39,975 nt of DNA from G020353115 sp964389685 (GTDB lineage Bacteria > Bacteroidota > Bacteroidia > Bacteroidales > VadinHA17). The notes beneath the pieces are model-generated. The model was given only the letters and a program-made list of their open reading frames with translations. It did no database searches and was not told the origin of the DNA. Both the position numbers and the translations under genes were made by a program. This document shows, one piece after another, positions 27,002-33,972 of the stretch (within the stretch, counting starts at the first letter, position 1; each line of letters starts with the position of its first letter). The stretch lies in assembly GCA_964389685.1 (NCBI GenBank), contig CAYMFM010000032.1, positions 1 to 39,975 of the forward strand, written 5' to 3'.

Positions 27002-28072
27002 TCATTTAACGTTTGTCTGTTTCCAAAGGTCAATGAATACGGGTAAATGATCACTGAAGCCGTTTTGATACCTGAACCCGAAATAAGTCCTGAAGGGTTT
27101 TATACCCATGTTTGTTTTATCTTCTTCCAGAAGAAAATCCGGTGAAAAAATGCGGAAACCATTCTCTTTGACATGAAGGTCCCCGTTCTCACAAAGCAAT
27201 TTGCCGGATACGATAAACTGATCCATCAAGTCCCAGATCATCTGATACTTATAGCTACCTGCCACTTTTTGATCTTCCCCACTCACCGAAAGATTATACA
27301 ACTTTTCATACCCTATAAGGCCAATTTCGCTTTCAACTCCAAGTACACTCTGAATACTCCTGTCATCCGGGTTATCATTAAAATCACCCATTACGATCAC
27401 GTAAGATCCAGGATTAAGTGCGAAAACCCTGTCAATCTCTTTTCTCAATACCCTGGCAGCTGCAAACCGGTAATCTTCAGTTTCCAATTGCCCTCCTGAC
27501 CGGGAGGGCCAGTGATTGACAAAAAGGTGTAGCGTGTCATCATAAACAGTAATTCCTTCCAGGTGCAAAATATCCCTTGTTTTCCATTCGGGCTCACCGG
27601 CAACTGTTACCGGAAGATAACTGGTAGCAAGATCTGTAAAGCATTCAGGGAGAAAGAGTAAAGAGACATCTATTCCCCGTTCATCAGGAGAATCCCGGTG
27701 AACGATCTGGTAATTGTATCTGGCAAGGGGTGTTTTTTGTAGAAGATCTTCCAGCACACCGCGGTTTTCGACTTCACATAAACCAATGATTTCAGGAGGT
27801 CTCCACCCACCAAGGGCAATAATAACCTTGTACAAATGAGTGAGTTTGTTTCGATAGCGTCGGGGTGTCCAATACCTCTCCCCAGTGGGTAAAAACTCAT
27901 CATCCTGAGTTGACGGATCATCGATGGTATCAAAGAGGTTCTCAACGTTATAAAACATGATCCGCAGGTCGCCCCGTTCCTCCCTGACTATTTCCTGGGA
28001 GATCCCGGTCTGATGTAAAAAAAGAGTAATTGCCAACAAAAAAAAAGACCTGGTTTCTATTCTTGAAACCAT
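27002..28072 (-). CDS. Secreted endonuclease/exonuclease/phosphatase family protein
   Basis: A 356-residue member of the EEP superfamily (DNase I fold), metal-dependent phosphoesterases acting on nucleic acids or phospholipids. Motifs are MFYNVENLFD, GLCEVENRG with the metal-binding Glu, VIVMGDFNDNPDD, and the C-terminal SDHLPVFIDLW with the catalytic His. A signal peptide (FFLLAITLFLHQTGISQ) indicates export to the periplasm or outside. The open frame continues to 28150, but that extension runs through the palindromic element at 28098-28127 and would bury the signal peptide, so ATG 28072 is chosen. The substrate is unknown. Confidence 0.9.
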   Translation of the reverse strand: MVSRIETRSFFLLAITLFLHQTGISQEIVREERGDLRIMFYNVENLFDTIDDPSTQDDEFLPTGERYWTPRRYRNKLTHLYKVIIALGGWRPPEIIGLCEVENRGVLEDLLQKTPLARYNYQIVHRDSPDERGIDVSLLFLPECFTDLATSYLPVTVAGEPEWKTRDILHLEGITVYDDTLHLFVNHWPSRSGGQLETEDYRFAAARVLRKEIDRVFALNPGSYVIVMGDFNDNPDDRSIQSVLGVESEIGLIGYEKLYNLSVSGEDQKVAGSYKYQMIWDLMDQFIVSGKLLCENGDLHVKENGFRIFSPDFLLEEDKTNMGIKPFRTYFGFRYQNGFSDHLPVFIDLWKQTNVK

Positions 28073-28097
28073 ATGGGACCATATGTCCCGTAAGGGA

Positions 28098-28127
28098 TGC
28101 CTGCCTGCCGTAGGCAGGCCTTTGGCA
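28098..28127. repeat. Palindromic REP-like element, copy 2
   Basis: The inner stem GCCTGCC/GGCAGGC (28103-28109, 28113-28119) is identical to copy 1 at 6529-6560, with a three-base loop. The outer arms here are TGCC and GGCA, different in sequence from copy 1 but again complementary. It lies 26 bases upstream of the EEP start and between two genes of the same direction. Confidence 0.6.
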
Positions 28128-28198
28128 GAACAACATGAAACTTTACCCATATTATGTGCAGTGTTCTATAAATTAAGTTTTTGTAACTTCCCCTACAT

Positions 28199-29614
28199 CT
28201 ACTTCTCAACCCTTTCATAAGCACCCAGGTCCGGTCCATCGTCAACCGTTCTATCCTGCATCAGAATATCGAGTGGAAACCGATTCCCGATATCAATTGA
28301 TCCAAGGTCTTTTGCACCGGACAAAGTGTCCAGCTGGTAATTGTATTCGGCAACAGAAATGAACCGTGGATCAATATTAATGAAAAGATCTTTGCAGGTT
28401 ACCGGGTCCGACAGATCCACTCTTGTGGTATCAGCCCTTATCAGGCAATGGTCGAAAAGATAATTGAAATCACCAATCCCCTCAAGCCGGTCAATGCCAA
28501 CCTCTGTTTCCCTGTCACCATAGATGATACAATTGCCAAATTCAGCCCTAACCAAATCTCCGGTGAACAGGGCTGTATCATTGATGTTGTAATAATTTGT
28601 CAATACCACAGAAGGGGTGATCCGGTTGGCATAATTCCAGAAGTTGCAAATTGTCGTATGGTAAAATTCATAATCCCCACCGGTCGTTAGCAGCAGGCCA
28701 TAAAAGCCACAATCTGCTATGATGGTGTTGATTACGGAAACAGTTGCTCCAATAGAAGAGATCCCGGCATAATTCACGTGTTCAATTTTACTATTTGAAA
28801 CGCTCAGATCGGGTGGCAAGGAAGAGGTATAGAGGTTTCCGAGATGAATCCCGTTGATTGCATTTTTTATTTCAGCATAATCAATAATGTTATTACTGCT
28901 TCCATTCAGGAAATAGAGTCCCCCCCACTGTCCCGGGATATCTTCATAGATCTCCTCTAACCGGTCTCCCTGAAAGATCACCGGTTCTTCCAGTGTCCCA
29001 TTCACAATCAGGGTTCCACTAACATAAAGTGTGGACCGGTTATGAAAATGAATTTGTGTCCCGGCTTCAATGGTTAGTGTCTGGAGGGTATCGACCAGCA
29101 TGGAGTTATACACCAGATAGGGTTTCGCATTTGTCCAGGTAGTAGTTTCAATCTCCTCCCCATTGATAAGGTTTACATCCTGACCCCATGCAACCAGGTC
29201 CACATCCTGCACATTCCCATTGGTTATAAACACAATGGAATCCTGGATAACCATTGGAGCATCCTGCCCCAGCGGATCTACGGTAACCTCAACAAAAATA
29301 TAAAGGCTGTCCCTGGCGCGAATCTCAATGTTTTTTGCCTGATTCTGTTCCCGCCCGTTTATGTTGAGTCTGAAACTGGAAGCATCACTCCCGGCAAGGA
29401 AAATATCAGACACCTTAATGCTCTGTTTTTCATGATTATACACTTTAAACTCTTTTGTCGTCGAGCCAATGGTTGTGAAAATTGTATCGAAAAACAGGGT
29501 ATCAACAGAAAAGAAAAGTTTGACATCCCGATCTGTATTGAATGTGTCTTTTTCACAGGAGAGGATGAAACAACACAGTAAACAACCTGAAATGAAGATA
29601 ATAGACCTGCTCAT
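28199..29614 (-). CDS. Lipoprotein with beta-helix-like (right-handed) repeats
   Basis: A 471-residue surface or periplasmic lipoprotein of unknown function. The signal peptide ends in FILSC, so Cys20 is the probable lipidation site. Residues about 30-170 look like an immunoglobulin-like or abnormal-spindle-like beta domain (TTKEFKVYNHEKQSIKVSDI). Residues about 190-440 contain short beta-rich units such as LTIEAGTQIHFHNRSTLYVS, YAEIKNAINGIHLGNLY and VSVINTIIADC, typical of a parallel beta-helix. Such folds occur in pectate-lyase-like and adhesin proteins, but no catalytic residues can be named. The start lies two bases from the scaffold gap. Removing the duplicated flank leaves this start and signal peptide unchanged. 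Confidence 0.82.
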   Translation of the reverse strand: MSRSIIFISGCLLCCFILSCEKDTFNTDRDVKLFFSVDTLFFDTIFTTIGSTTKEFKVYNHEKQSIKVSDIFLAGSDASSFRLNINGREQNQAKNIEIRARDSLYIFVEVTVDPLGQDAPMVIQDSIVFITNGNVQDVDLVAWGQDVNLINGEEIETTTWTNAKPYLVYNSMLVDTLQTLTIEAGTQIHFHNRSTLYVSGTLIVNGTLEEPVIFQGDRLEEIYEDIPGQWGGLYFLNGSSNNIIDYAEIKNAINGIHLGNLYTSSLPPDLSVSNSKIEHVNYAGISSIGATVSVINTIIADCGFYGLLLTTGGDYEFYHTTICNFWNYANRITPSVVLTNYYNINDTALFTGDLVRAEFGNCIIYGDRETEVGIDRLEGIGDFNYLFDHCLIRADTTRVDLSDPVTCKDLFINIDPRFISVAEYNYQLDTLSGAKDLGSIDIGNRFPLDILMQDRTVDDGPDLGAYERVEK

Positions 29615-29616
29615 AA
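29562..29616 (+). repeat. 55-bp flank of the scaffold gap, left copy
   Basis: This 55-base stretch, from AGGATGAAAC to GCTCATAA, is repeated without change at 29717-29771 on the other side of the 100-N gap. It contains the start of the lipoprotein gene. The repeat is most likely an assembly overlap and not biological. Confidence 0.9.
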
Positions 29617-29716
29617 NNNNNNNNNNNNNNNNNNNNNNNNNNNNNNNNNNNNNNNNNNNNNNNNNNNNNNNNNNNNNNNNNNNNNNNNNNNNNNNNNNNN
29701 NNNNNNNNNNNNNNNN
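29617..29716. other. Scaffold gap of exactly 100 N
   Basis: Exactly 100 undetermined bases between two identical 55-base ends. A default-length gap placed between overlapping contig ends is the simplest reading, so no sequence may actually be missing here. Confidence 0.95.
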
Positions 29717-29771
29717 AGGATGAAACAACACAGTAAACAACCTGAAATGAAGATAATAGACCTGCTCATAA
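29717..29771 (+). repeat. 55-bp flank of the scaffold gap, right copy
   Basis: Exact copy of 29562-29616. Beyond it (29772 onwards) the sequence continues as the probable true upstream region of the lipoprotein gene. Confidence 0.9.
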
Positions 29772-29920
29772 CCCTGGCTTGGTTGTAAAATTAACCAAAA
29801 ATCATCATCCTTTGTTAACAACGGAATTTCCGGATTTTTATTTGCAAACAATACTCCGATTTTGCAAGCTGGAATTTAGATTAATCACGGTGTGACTCTG
29901 AGTAACGCCGTGAGTTCATA

Positions 29921-29950
29921 AAAAAAAGACCCGGATCGCTCCAGGCCTTT
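29921..29950 (-). terminator. Intrinsic terminator after the TolC-family gene
   Basis: On the minus strand the arms AAAGGCCTGG and CCGGGTCTTT pair over ten positions, with two G-T pairs and a six-base loop, and a T run follows. It starts 48 bases after the TolC stop and probably ends the efflux operon. Confidence 0.8.
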
Positions 29951-29998
29951 TGTACCACAAATAACCAAACTATGAAAAGGTTCGCAAAAAATTGCAGG

Positions 29999-31342
29999 TT
30001 AGAGCTTCAGCTCTATACCTTGATAAAAATCAAGTATCTTGGTTTTAAAAATATAATCATACTTGGCTTGCAGCAGATCGGACTGGGCTCTTGTCAGGTT
30101 ATTTTTTGCGAGGTTGTATTCGACAGAATTCACCATTCCCACGTTATATCGCTCGTCGGTATAAGTAAAGGCTTCCTGACTCGAAATGACCAATTCCTGC
30201 TTGGCATAATAATTTTCGAGTGCTGCAACCGCATTTGCATGAGCCTGTTGAATGGCTTCGTACAGCAATTGTTTTGCGAGATCCAGATTCAGTTTTGAAT
30301 CTTCAAGAGCAACTTTTGCATTGCTGATCTGATACTGCACATTCCAGTTGTTAAAAATCGGTACTGCAAGGCTCAGGTTCACCTGTTTGTATTCAAAATC
30401 TGAAATCTGATTCTTGAACGGGTATTCATCAACACCCGGCAGGACGGCCAGTTCATTATACCGTGAGTATTCGAGGAAATTCAAGGTTAAGCTCGGACTG
30501 CGCAGGCCTCGGGCAATGGCCAGTCCTTCCCGCTGGCTTTTCAATCCGAATTCAGCACTTCTTACATAGGGCATGAATAACTCAGCTTCTGTATAAATGG
30601 ATTCAGGAGAAACCAGAACGAGTTTTTCATCAATTTTAAGCACCTGGGATATTTCTATTTCAAATGATCCAATTGAATCAAGGTTTAGTAATTGAGCCAG
30701 GGTAAGTATGGAAATTTTTAAACTGTTTTTAGCATTAATGACATTTGATCTCTCCAATGCTTCCTGCGCCTGCATCTCCAGTAAACTCCCCTTTGGCTCG
30801 TTTCCAACTTCAACCAACTTCGCTGTTCGCTCTACCTGTAATCTTGTCAATTCATGTTGTTCCTCAGCCAGGGTCAACAATTCCTTGTTAAGCAATATCT
30901 GCAGAAAAGCAGCTGCTATATTAAGCGTTATCTCATCCTTAATTCCTTCAACACTTTCAAGGCTTGACATTACATTGTACTTGTTCTGCTGGATGGTGTT
31001 GAGTTTTTGCAGTCCGTTAAATAATTCAACACTTGCCTGCACACCAAAATTGAAATCCAGATAGTTCTGGTCAACATACGCCAATTCATCGTAACTAAAG
31101 GTCTTACCCCAGTTATATGATACGTTTGAAAATCCGTTAAGAGAAGGCAGAAGCTGAAGCTTCGAATTCAGGTGGCTGTTCTGGGACGTTTTAGCGTTTA
31201 ACTGCTCCCGCTTCAACTGGATATTATTCTCCAGAGCATAGGAGATGCAATCATCCAATGACCATTTGTTTTCCTGGCCGCTCAATGTAAAAAGCAGGGT
31301 AATAACAAAAAATAAACTCAATACCAGTAACTTTCTCTTCAT
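29999..31342 (-). CDS. TolC-family outer-membrane efflux protein
   Basis: A 447-residue outer-membrane channel of the TolC/OEP family, which forms the exit duct of tripartite pumps. A signal peptide (LLVLSLFFVITLLFTLSGQ) is followed by two sequence-related halves, each with a short beta region and long alpha-helical hairpins; WSLDDCISYALENNIQLK at the N-terminus is characteristic. The frame is open to 31369, but ATG 31342 places the signal peptide correctly. It is the last gene of an operon with a MacA-like adaptor, an ABC ATPase and a small unknown gene, and is followed by a terminator. Confidence 0.92.
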   Translation of the reverse strand: MKRKLLVLSLFFVITLLFTLSGQENKWSLDDCISYALENNIQLKREQLNAKTSQNSHLNSKLQLLPSLNGFSNVSYNWGKTFSYDELAYVDQNYLDFNFGVQASVELFNGLQKLNTIQQNKYNVMSSLESVEGIKDEITLNIAAAFLQILLNKELLTLAEEQHELTRLQVERTAKLVEVGNEPKGSLLEMQAQEALERSNVINAKNSLKISILTLAQLLNLDSIGSFEIEISQVLKIDEKLVLVSPESIYTEAELFMPYVRSAEFGLKSQREGLAIARGLRSPSLTLNFLEYSRYNELAVLPGVDEYPFKNQISDFEYKQVNLSLAVPIFNNWNVQYQISNAKVALEDSKLNLDLAKQLLYEAIQQAHANAVAALENYYAKQELVISSQEAFTYTDERYNVGMVNSVEYNLAKNNLTRAQSDLLQAKYDYIFKTKILDFYQGIELKL

Positions 31343-31374
31343 TGTAAATAGTTTGATGAATACCCTCAAATTGA

Positions 31375-31671
31375 TTATGCCTTTTTCTTCTGTCTGTACA
31401 ATACCTGAATAAATCGGGCTTCCTCAAGTGGGGTATAAATCTGGATCAGTTCCCAATTCTTATCATACGAATTGATGGAATTTTTTAACCTTGTAATTCT
31501 GGCAAGAGAACGGGAAACTTCATCCTTACCATTCGAAAATTCATCTTCCACGTCCCATGGAAAGGATACCACCCGGAAACTAAAGCTGATCCTTTCCTTC
31601 CCAACTTTCAGCACAAGCTCAGCATTTTCTTTTTCCTGGAAATGAGGTACGGGTACACATAGTTCTTTCAT
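31375..31671 (-). CDS. Conserved-looking 98-residue protein of unknown function
   Basis: I do not recognise this protein. It has 98 residues, no signal peptide, no membrane helix and no cysteine motif. The first part is beta-rich (AELVLKVGKERISFSFRVVSF). The middle (NGKDEVSRSLARITRLKNSI) looks helical, and the end (WELIQIYTPLEEARFIQVLYRQ) appears alpha-beta. The tail is strongly basic. It sits between the ABC ATPase (64 bases upstream) and the TolC gene (32 bases downstream), the place where a permease gene would usually be found. The spacing and codon character suggest a real gene, probably cytoplasmic and linked to the efflux operon. Confidence 0.68.
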   Translation of the reverse strand: MKELCVPVPHFQEKENAELVLKVGKERISFSFRVVSFPWDVEDEFSNGKDEVSRSLARITRLKNSINSYDKNWELIQIYTPLEEARFIQVLYRQKKKA

Positions 31672-31735
31672 AACGATCCCTTTCTTTTAATTAAAGATGG
31701 TTCCATCCGGTGTTCCCCGGGTAAGATGCTCCGTG

Positions 31736-32419
31736 CTACAGCACCTGCTTGATGTTCTCAGTTACTATATGGCCATCGAATAGTTGAACAATTCTGTGTG
31801 CATATTCTGCATCAGTCGGTGAGTGTGTCACCATAACAATGGTTGTACCATCTTTATTTAACTCGGTCAGCAGGTTCATTACTTCCTCACCGTTAGCAGA
31901 ATCCAGGTTACCGGTTGGCTCATCTGCAAGGATAAGCTTGGGCCTGGTAACAACGGCTCGGGCAATAGCCACTCTCTGTTGTTGTCCACCGGACAGCTGT
32001 TGCGGGAAGTGTTTTTTACGGTGGACAATCTTCATTCTTTCGAGCACTTCGTCCACTTTTTTGCGTCTCTCAGAGCCGGAAACCTTCATATACAACAGCG
32101 GTAATTCCACATTTTCATAAACGGTCAGCTCATCGATCAGGTTAAAGCTTTGAAAAACAAATCCGATACTCCCTTTTCGCAGGTTGGTCCGGTTCCTTTC
32201 GGAGTATTTCGCAACCTCCTGTTCGCTGAAATAGAGCTCTCCACTTGTCGGATTGTCAAGAAGACCCAGGATGTTCAACAAGGTTGATTTCCCGCATCCG
32301 GAAGGCCCCATTACAGCAACAAATTCGCCATTTGTAATCTCCATTGAAACCGTATTCAGGGCTGTGGTCTCCACTTCATCGGTTCTGAAGATTTTTGTCA
32401 GATCTACTGTTTTAATCAT
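31736..32419 (-). CDS. ABC transporter ATPase, MacB/LolD type
   Basis: A 227-residue ATPase subunit of the MacB/LolD/FtsE group, which powers mechanotransmission-type transporters and not classical importers. Walker A is GPSGCGKST, the signature is LSGGQQQRVAIARA, and Walker B is LILADEPTGNLDS, followed by a conserved H-loop in VMVTHSP. All sites look intact. The gene lies 46 bases after the adaptor gene. It encodes no membrane domain and no FtsX-type permease gene is found next to it, so its membrane partner must be encoded elsewhere or is missing. Confidence 0.94.
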   Translation of the reverse strand: MIKTVDLTKIFRTDEVETTALNTVSMEITNGEFVAVMGPSGCGKSTLLNILGLLDNPTSGELYFSEQEVAKYSERNRTNLRKGSIGFVFQSFNLIDELTVYENVELPLLYMKVSGSERRKKVDEVLERMKIVHRKKHFPQQLSGGQQQRVAIARAVVTRPKLILADEPTGNLDSANGEEVMNLLTELNKDGTTIVMVTHSPTDAEYAHRIVQLFDGHIVTENIKQVL

Positions 32420-32465
32420 AATGGTAAAATTTAGTTAAATAAACGTTGTAATTCCTTTTATGTGG

Positions 32466-33719
32466 TTATTTGAATATTAACTTATCTACATCTCCGAAGT
32501 TATCATAGCTTGAGACAACCACTTTTTCTCCGGGTTTGAGTCCCTCAAGTACTTCATAATACCTTGGATTCTGACTACCCAGTGTAATGCTTCGTTTTTC
32601 AGCAAAATCTCCGGAAGGATCCACTACATATACCCACTGTCCGCCGGTACTTTGGTAGTATCCGCCACGGGGTATAAGGATCGCTGTTTTTGGCCTGCCT
32701 AATTCCAACCGTATGCGACTTGTTTGCCCAATCCGGATCCGATCGGGAACGGAATCCACAAACTCCATGTCAACGGCAAACCGCCCGTTGGTAACTTCGG
32801 GATATACTTTGGTAATAAAGCCTTTGTAGGAATTTCCAGAGAAATCACAATCGCCGGAAAGCCCTTTGGATACATTAGATATAAAATATTCATCTATTTC
32901 GACCCGCAATTTGTAAGAATCCAGAATATTTATCTGTCCAAACCGAAGCCCCATACTAATCACCTGTCCTACTTCAAGATTCAGGTTGGCCAACTCCCCT
33001 GAAACCGGAGCCCGGTAATTCAGCCCTTCAAGTCTACGGGTCACAATCTCCAGGTTCTGCTGCATTCGTCGAACCGAACTTTCAAGGGATTCAACCTGAA
33101 CACTACGAAATACTGAATCCTGTTTCAGATTCTCTTTCAACAGTTCAAGTTGTTGAAGGGATAATTCATACTGCTCTTGCGAAATCTTAAACTCCTCCTC
33201 CGAAATATGATTCCCCTCAAATAAAATCTTATTGTTATGAAAAGCTCTTTTCTGTTGTAAGATATTGGTCTGCAACTCGAGCAATCTGCTTTTTGAATTC
33301 AGGGTCTGTTGTTCCATCAACAACCGCGCCTGTCTTAATTCGTTGGATATTCTGGATACCTGTGCTTCATAATTGGAAATCTCGAGGATCAGGCTGGTAT
33401 TGCTTAATGTGACAATAATGTCCCCCTTTTTAACAAAATTACCCTCCTCTATAACAATTTCCTCCACACGGCTCCCACCTTCCATGGACGATAGATAAAT
33501 CGTTTGGATTGGTTCGACTGCACCGGTTACCGCAATGTAATTCTTGTATAGATCCTCCGTTATCTCCTCAATGGTTACCTTATCCTTCTCAACATTTAAC
33601 TTGGAACTCTTATCTCCGAAAATAATGAAATACAGCAATGCAAGAAAAACTATTCCAGCTAATGAAATCCAAATAACACGTTTGGCAAATTTGTGCTTTT
33701 TTTCAATAGGTCTATCCAT
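32466..33719 (-). CDS. HlyD/MacA-family periplasmic adaptor
   Basis: A 417-residue membrane-fusion protein that would link an inner-membrane transporter with TolC. One N-terminal membrane helix (VIWISLAGIVFLALLYFIIF) anchors it. The first half-lipoyl segment (EGNFVKKGDIIVTLSN) is followed by a long helical hairpin (about residues 120-220; EAQVSRISNELRQARLLMEQ). The second lipoyl half is at YRAPVSGELANLNLEVGQVI, then beta-barrel and membrane-proximal domains. The frame is open to 33758, but the predicted sigma-54 start is at about 33743, which requires the ATG at 33719. It is the first gene of the efflux operon. Confidence 0.93.
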   Translation of the reverse strand: MDRPIEKKHKFAKRVIWISLAGIVFLALLYFIIFGDKSSKLNVEKDKVTIEEITEDLYKNYIAVTGAVEPIQTIYLSSMEGGSRVEEIVIEEGNFVKKGDIIVTLSNTSLILEISNYEAQVSRISNELRQARLLMEQQTLNSKSRLLELQTNILQQKRAFHNNKILFEGNHISEEEFKISQEQYELSLQQLELLKENLKQDSVFRSVQVESLESSVRRMQQNLEIVTRRLEGLNYRAPVSGELANLNLEVGQVISMGLRFGQINILDSYKLRVEIDEYFISNVSKGLSGDCDFSGNSYKGFITKVYPEVTNGRFAVDMEFVDSVPDRIRIGQTSRIRLELGRPKTAILIPRGGYYQSTGGQWVYVVDPSGDFAEKRSITLGSQNPRYYEVLEGLKPGEKVVVSSYDNFGDVDKLIFK

Positions 33720-33753
33720 TCTATGAGGCAATTGGTTTGTCCGTGTGCAGAAA

Positions 33754-33770
33754 TGCATTTATTATGCCAA
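33754..33770 (-). promoter_or_regulatory. Sigma-54 (-24/-12) promoter of the efflux operon
   Basis: The minus strand reads TTGGCATAATAAATGCA. GG and GC are separated by exactly ten bases, as required for the -24/-12 elements (TTGGCA and TGCA). The predicted start of transcription at about 33743 leaves a 24-base leader before ATG 33719. An NtrC-type activator gene begins about 200 bases away on the other strand, which fits. Confidence 0.82.
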
Positions 33771-33835
33771 ACCAGCTTATATGCTCATATACAATAATTT
33801 ATCAACAAGCCAGGATCTCTTCTTGAAAAAAAAGT

Positions 33836-33850
33836 GTTCGAATTCGAAAC
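33836..33850. promoter_or_regulatory. Upstream activator site 1 (palindrome)
   Basis: GTTCGAATTCGAAAC contains the perfect 12-base palindrome TTCGAATTCGAA (33837-33848). Its centre is about 100 bases upstream of the predicted sigma-54 transcription start, a usual distance for an enhancer-binding protein. Confidence 0.72.
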
Positions 33851-33857
33851 AGAAATA

Positions 33858-33871
33858 GTACGAATTCGAAC
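33858..33871. promoter_or_regulatory. Upstream activator site 2 (palindrome)
   Basis: GTACGAATTCGAAC repeats site 1 with one arm base changed. The two centres are 22 bases apart, about two helical turns, so regulator dimers would bind the same face of DNA. The site also lies where the -33 element of the divergent regulator promoter would fall. Confidence 0.7.
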
Positions 33872-33886
33872 AATGAAAAAAAATTG

Positions 33887-33894
33887 TAAATTTG
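33887..33894 (+). promoter_or_regulatory. -7 promoter element for the regulator genes
   Basis: TAAATTTG fits TAnnTTTG and lies 78 bases before the response-regulator ATG. It would give basal, sigma-54-independent expression of the two-component genes. Confidence 0.5.
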
Positions 33895-33972
33895 GACTAA
33901 ATTTACTGATACAAGTATTTGCAACCCGATCAGTTATCTTTTTCTAATCATTTTAAACTCTTTTTATAAACC

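Noticed and set aside
29615..29851. N-terminal extension of the lipoprotein gene through the N run
   Set aside because: The extra residues translate the duplicated flank in another frame and undetermined bases; the signal peptide starts at 29614.
33793..33816. Second minus-strand sigma-54 candidate around TGGCTTGTTGATAAATTATT
   Set aside because: There is no GC ten bases after the GG, so the -12 element is missing. The element at 33754-33770 fits both parts.
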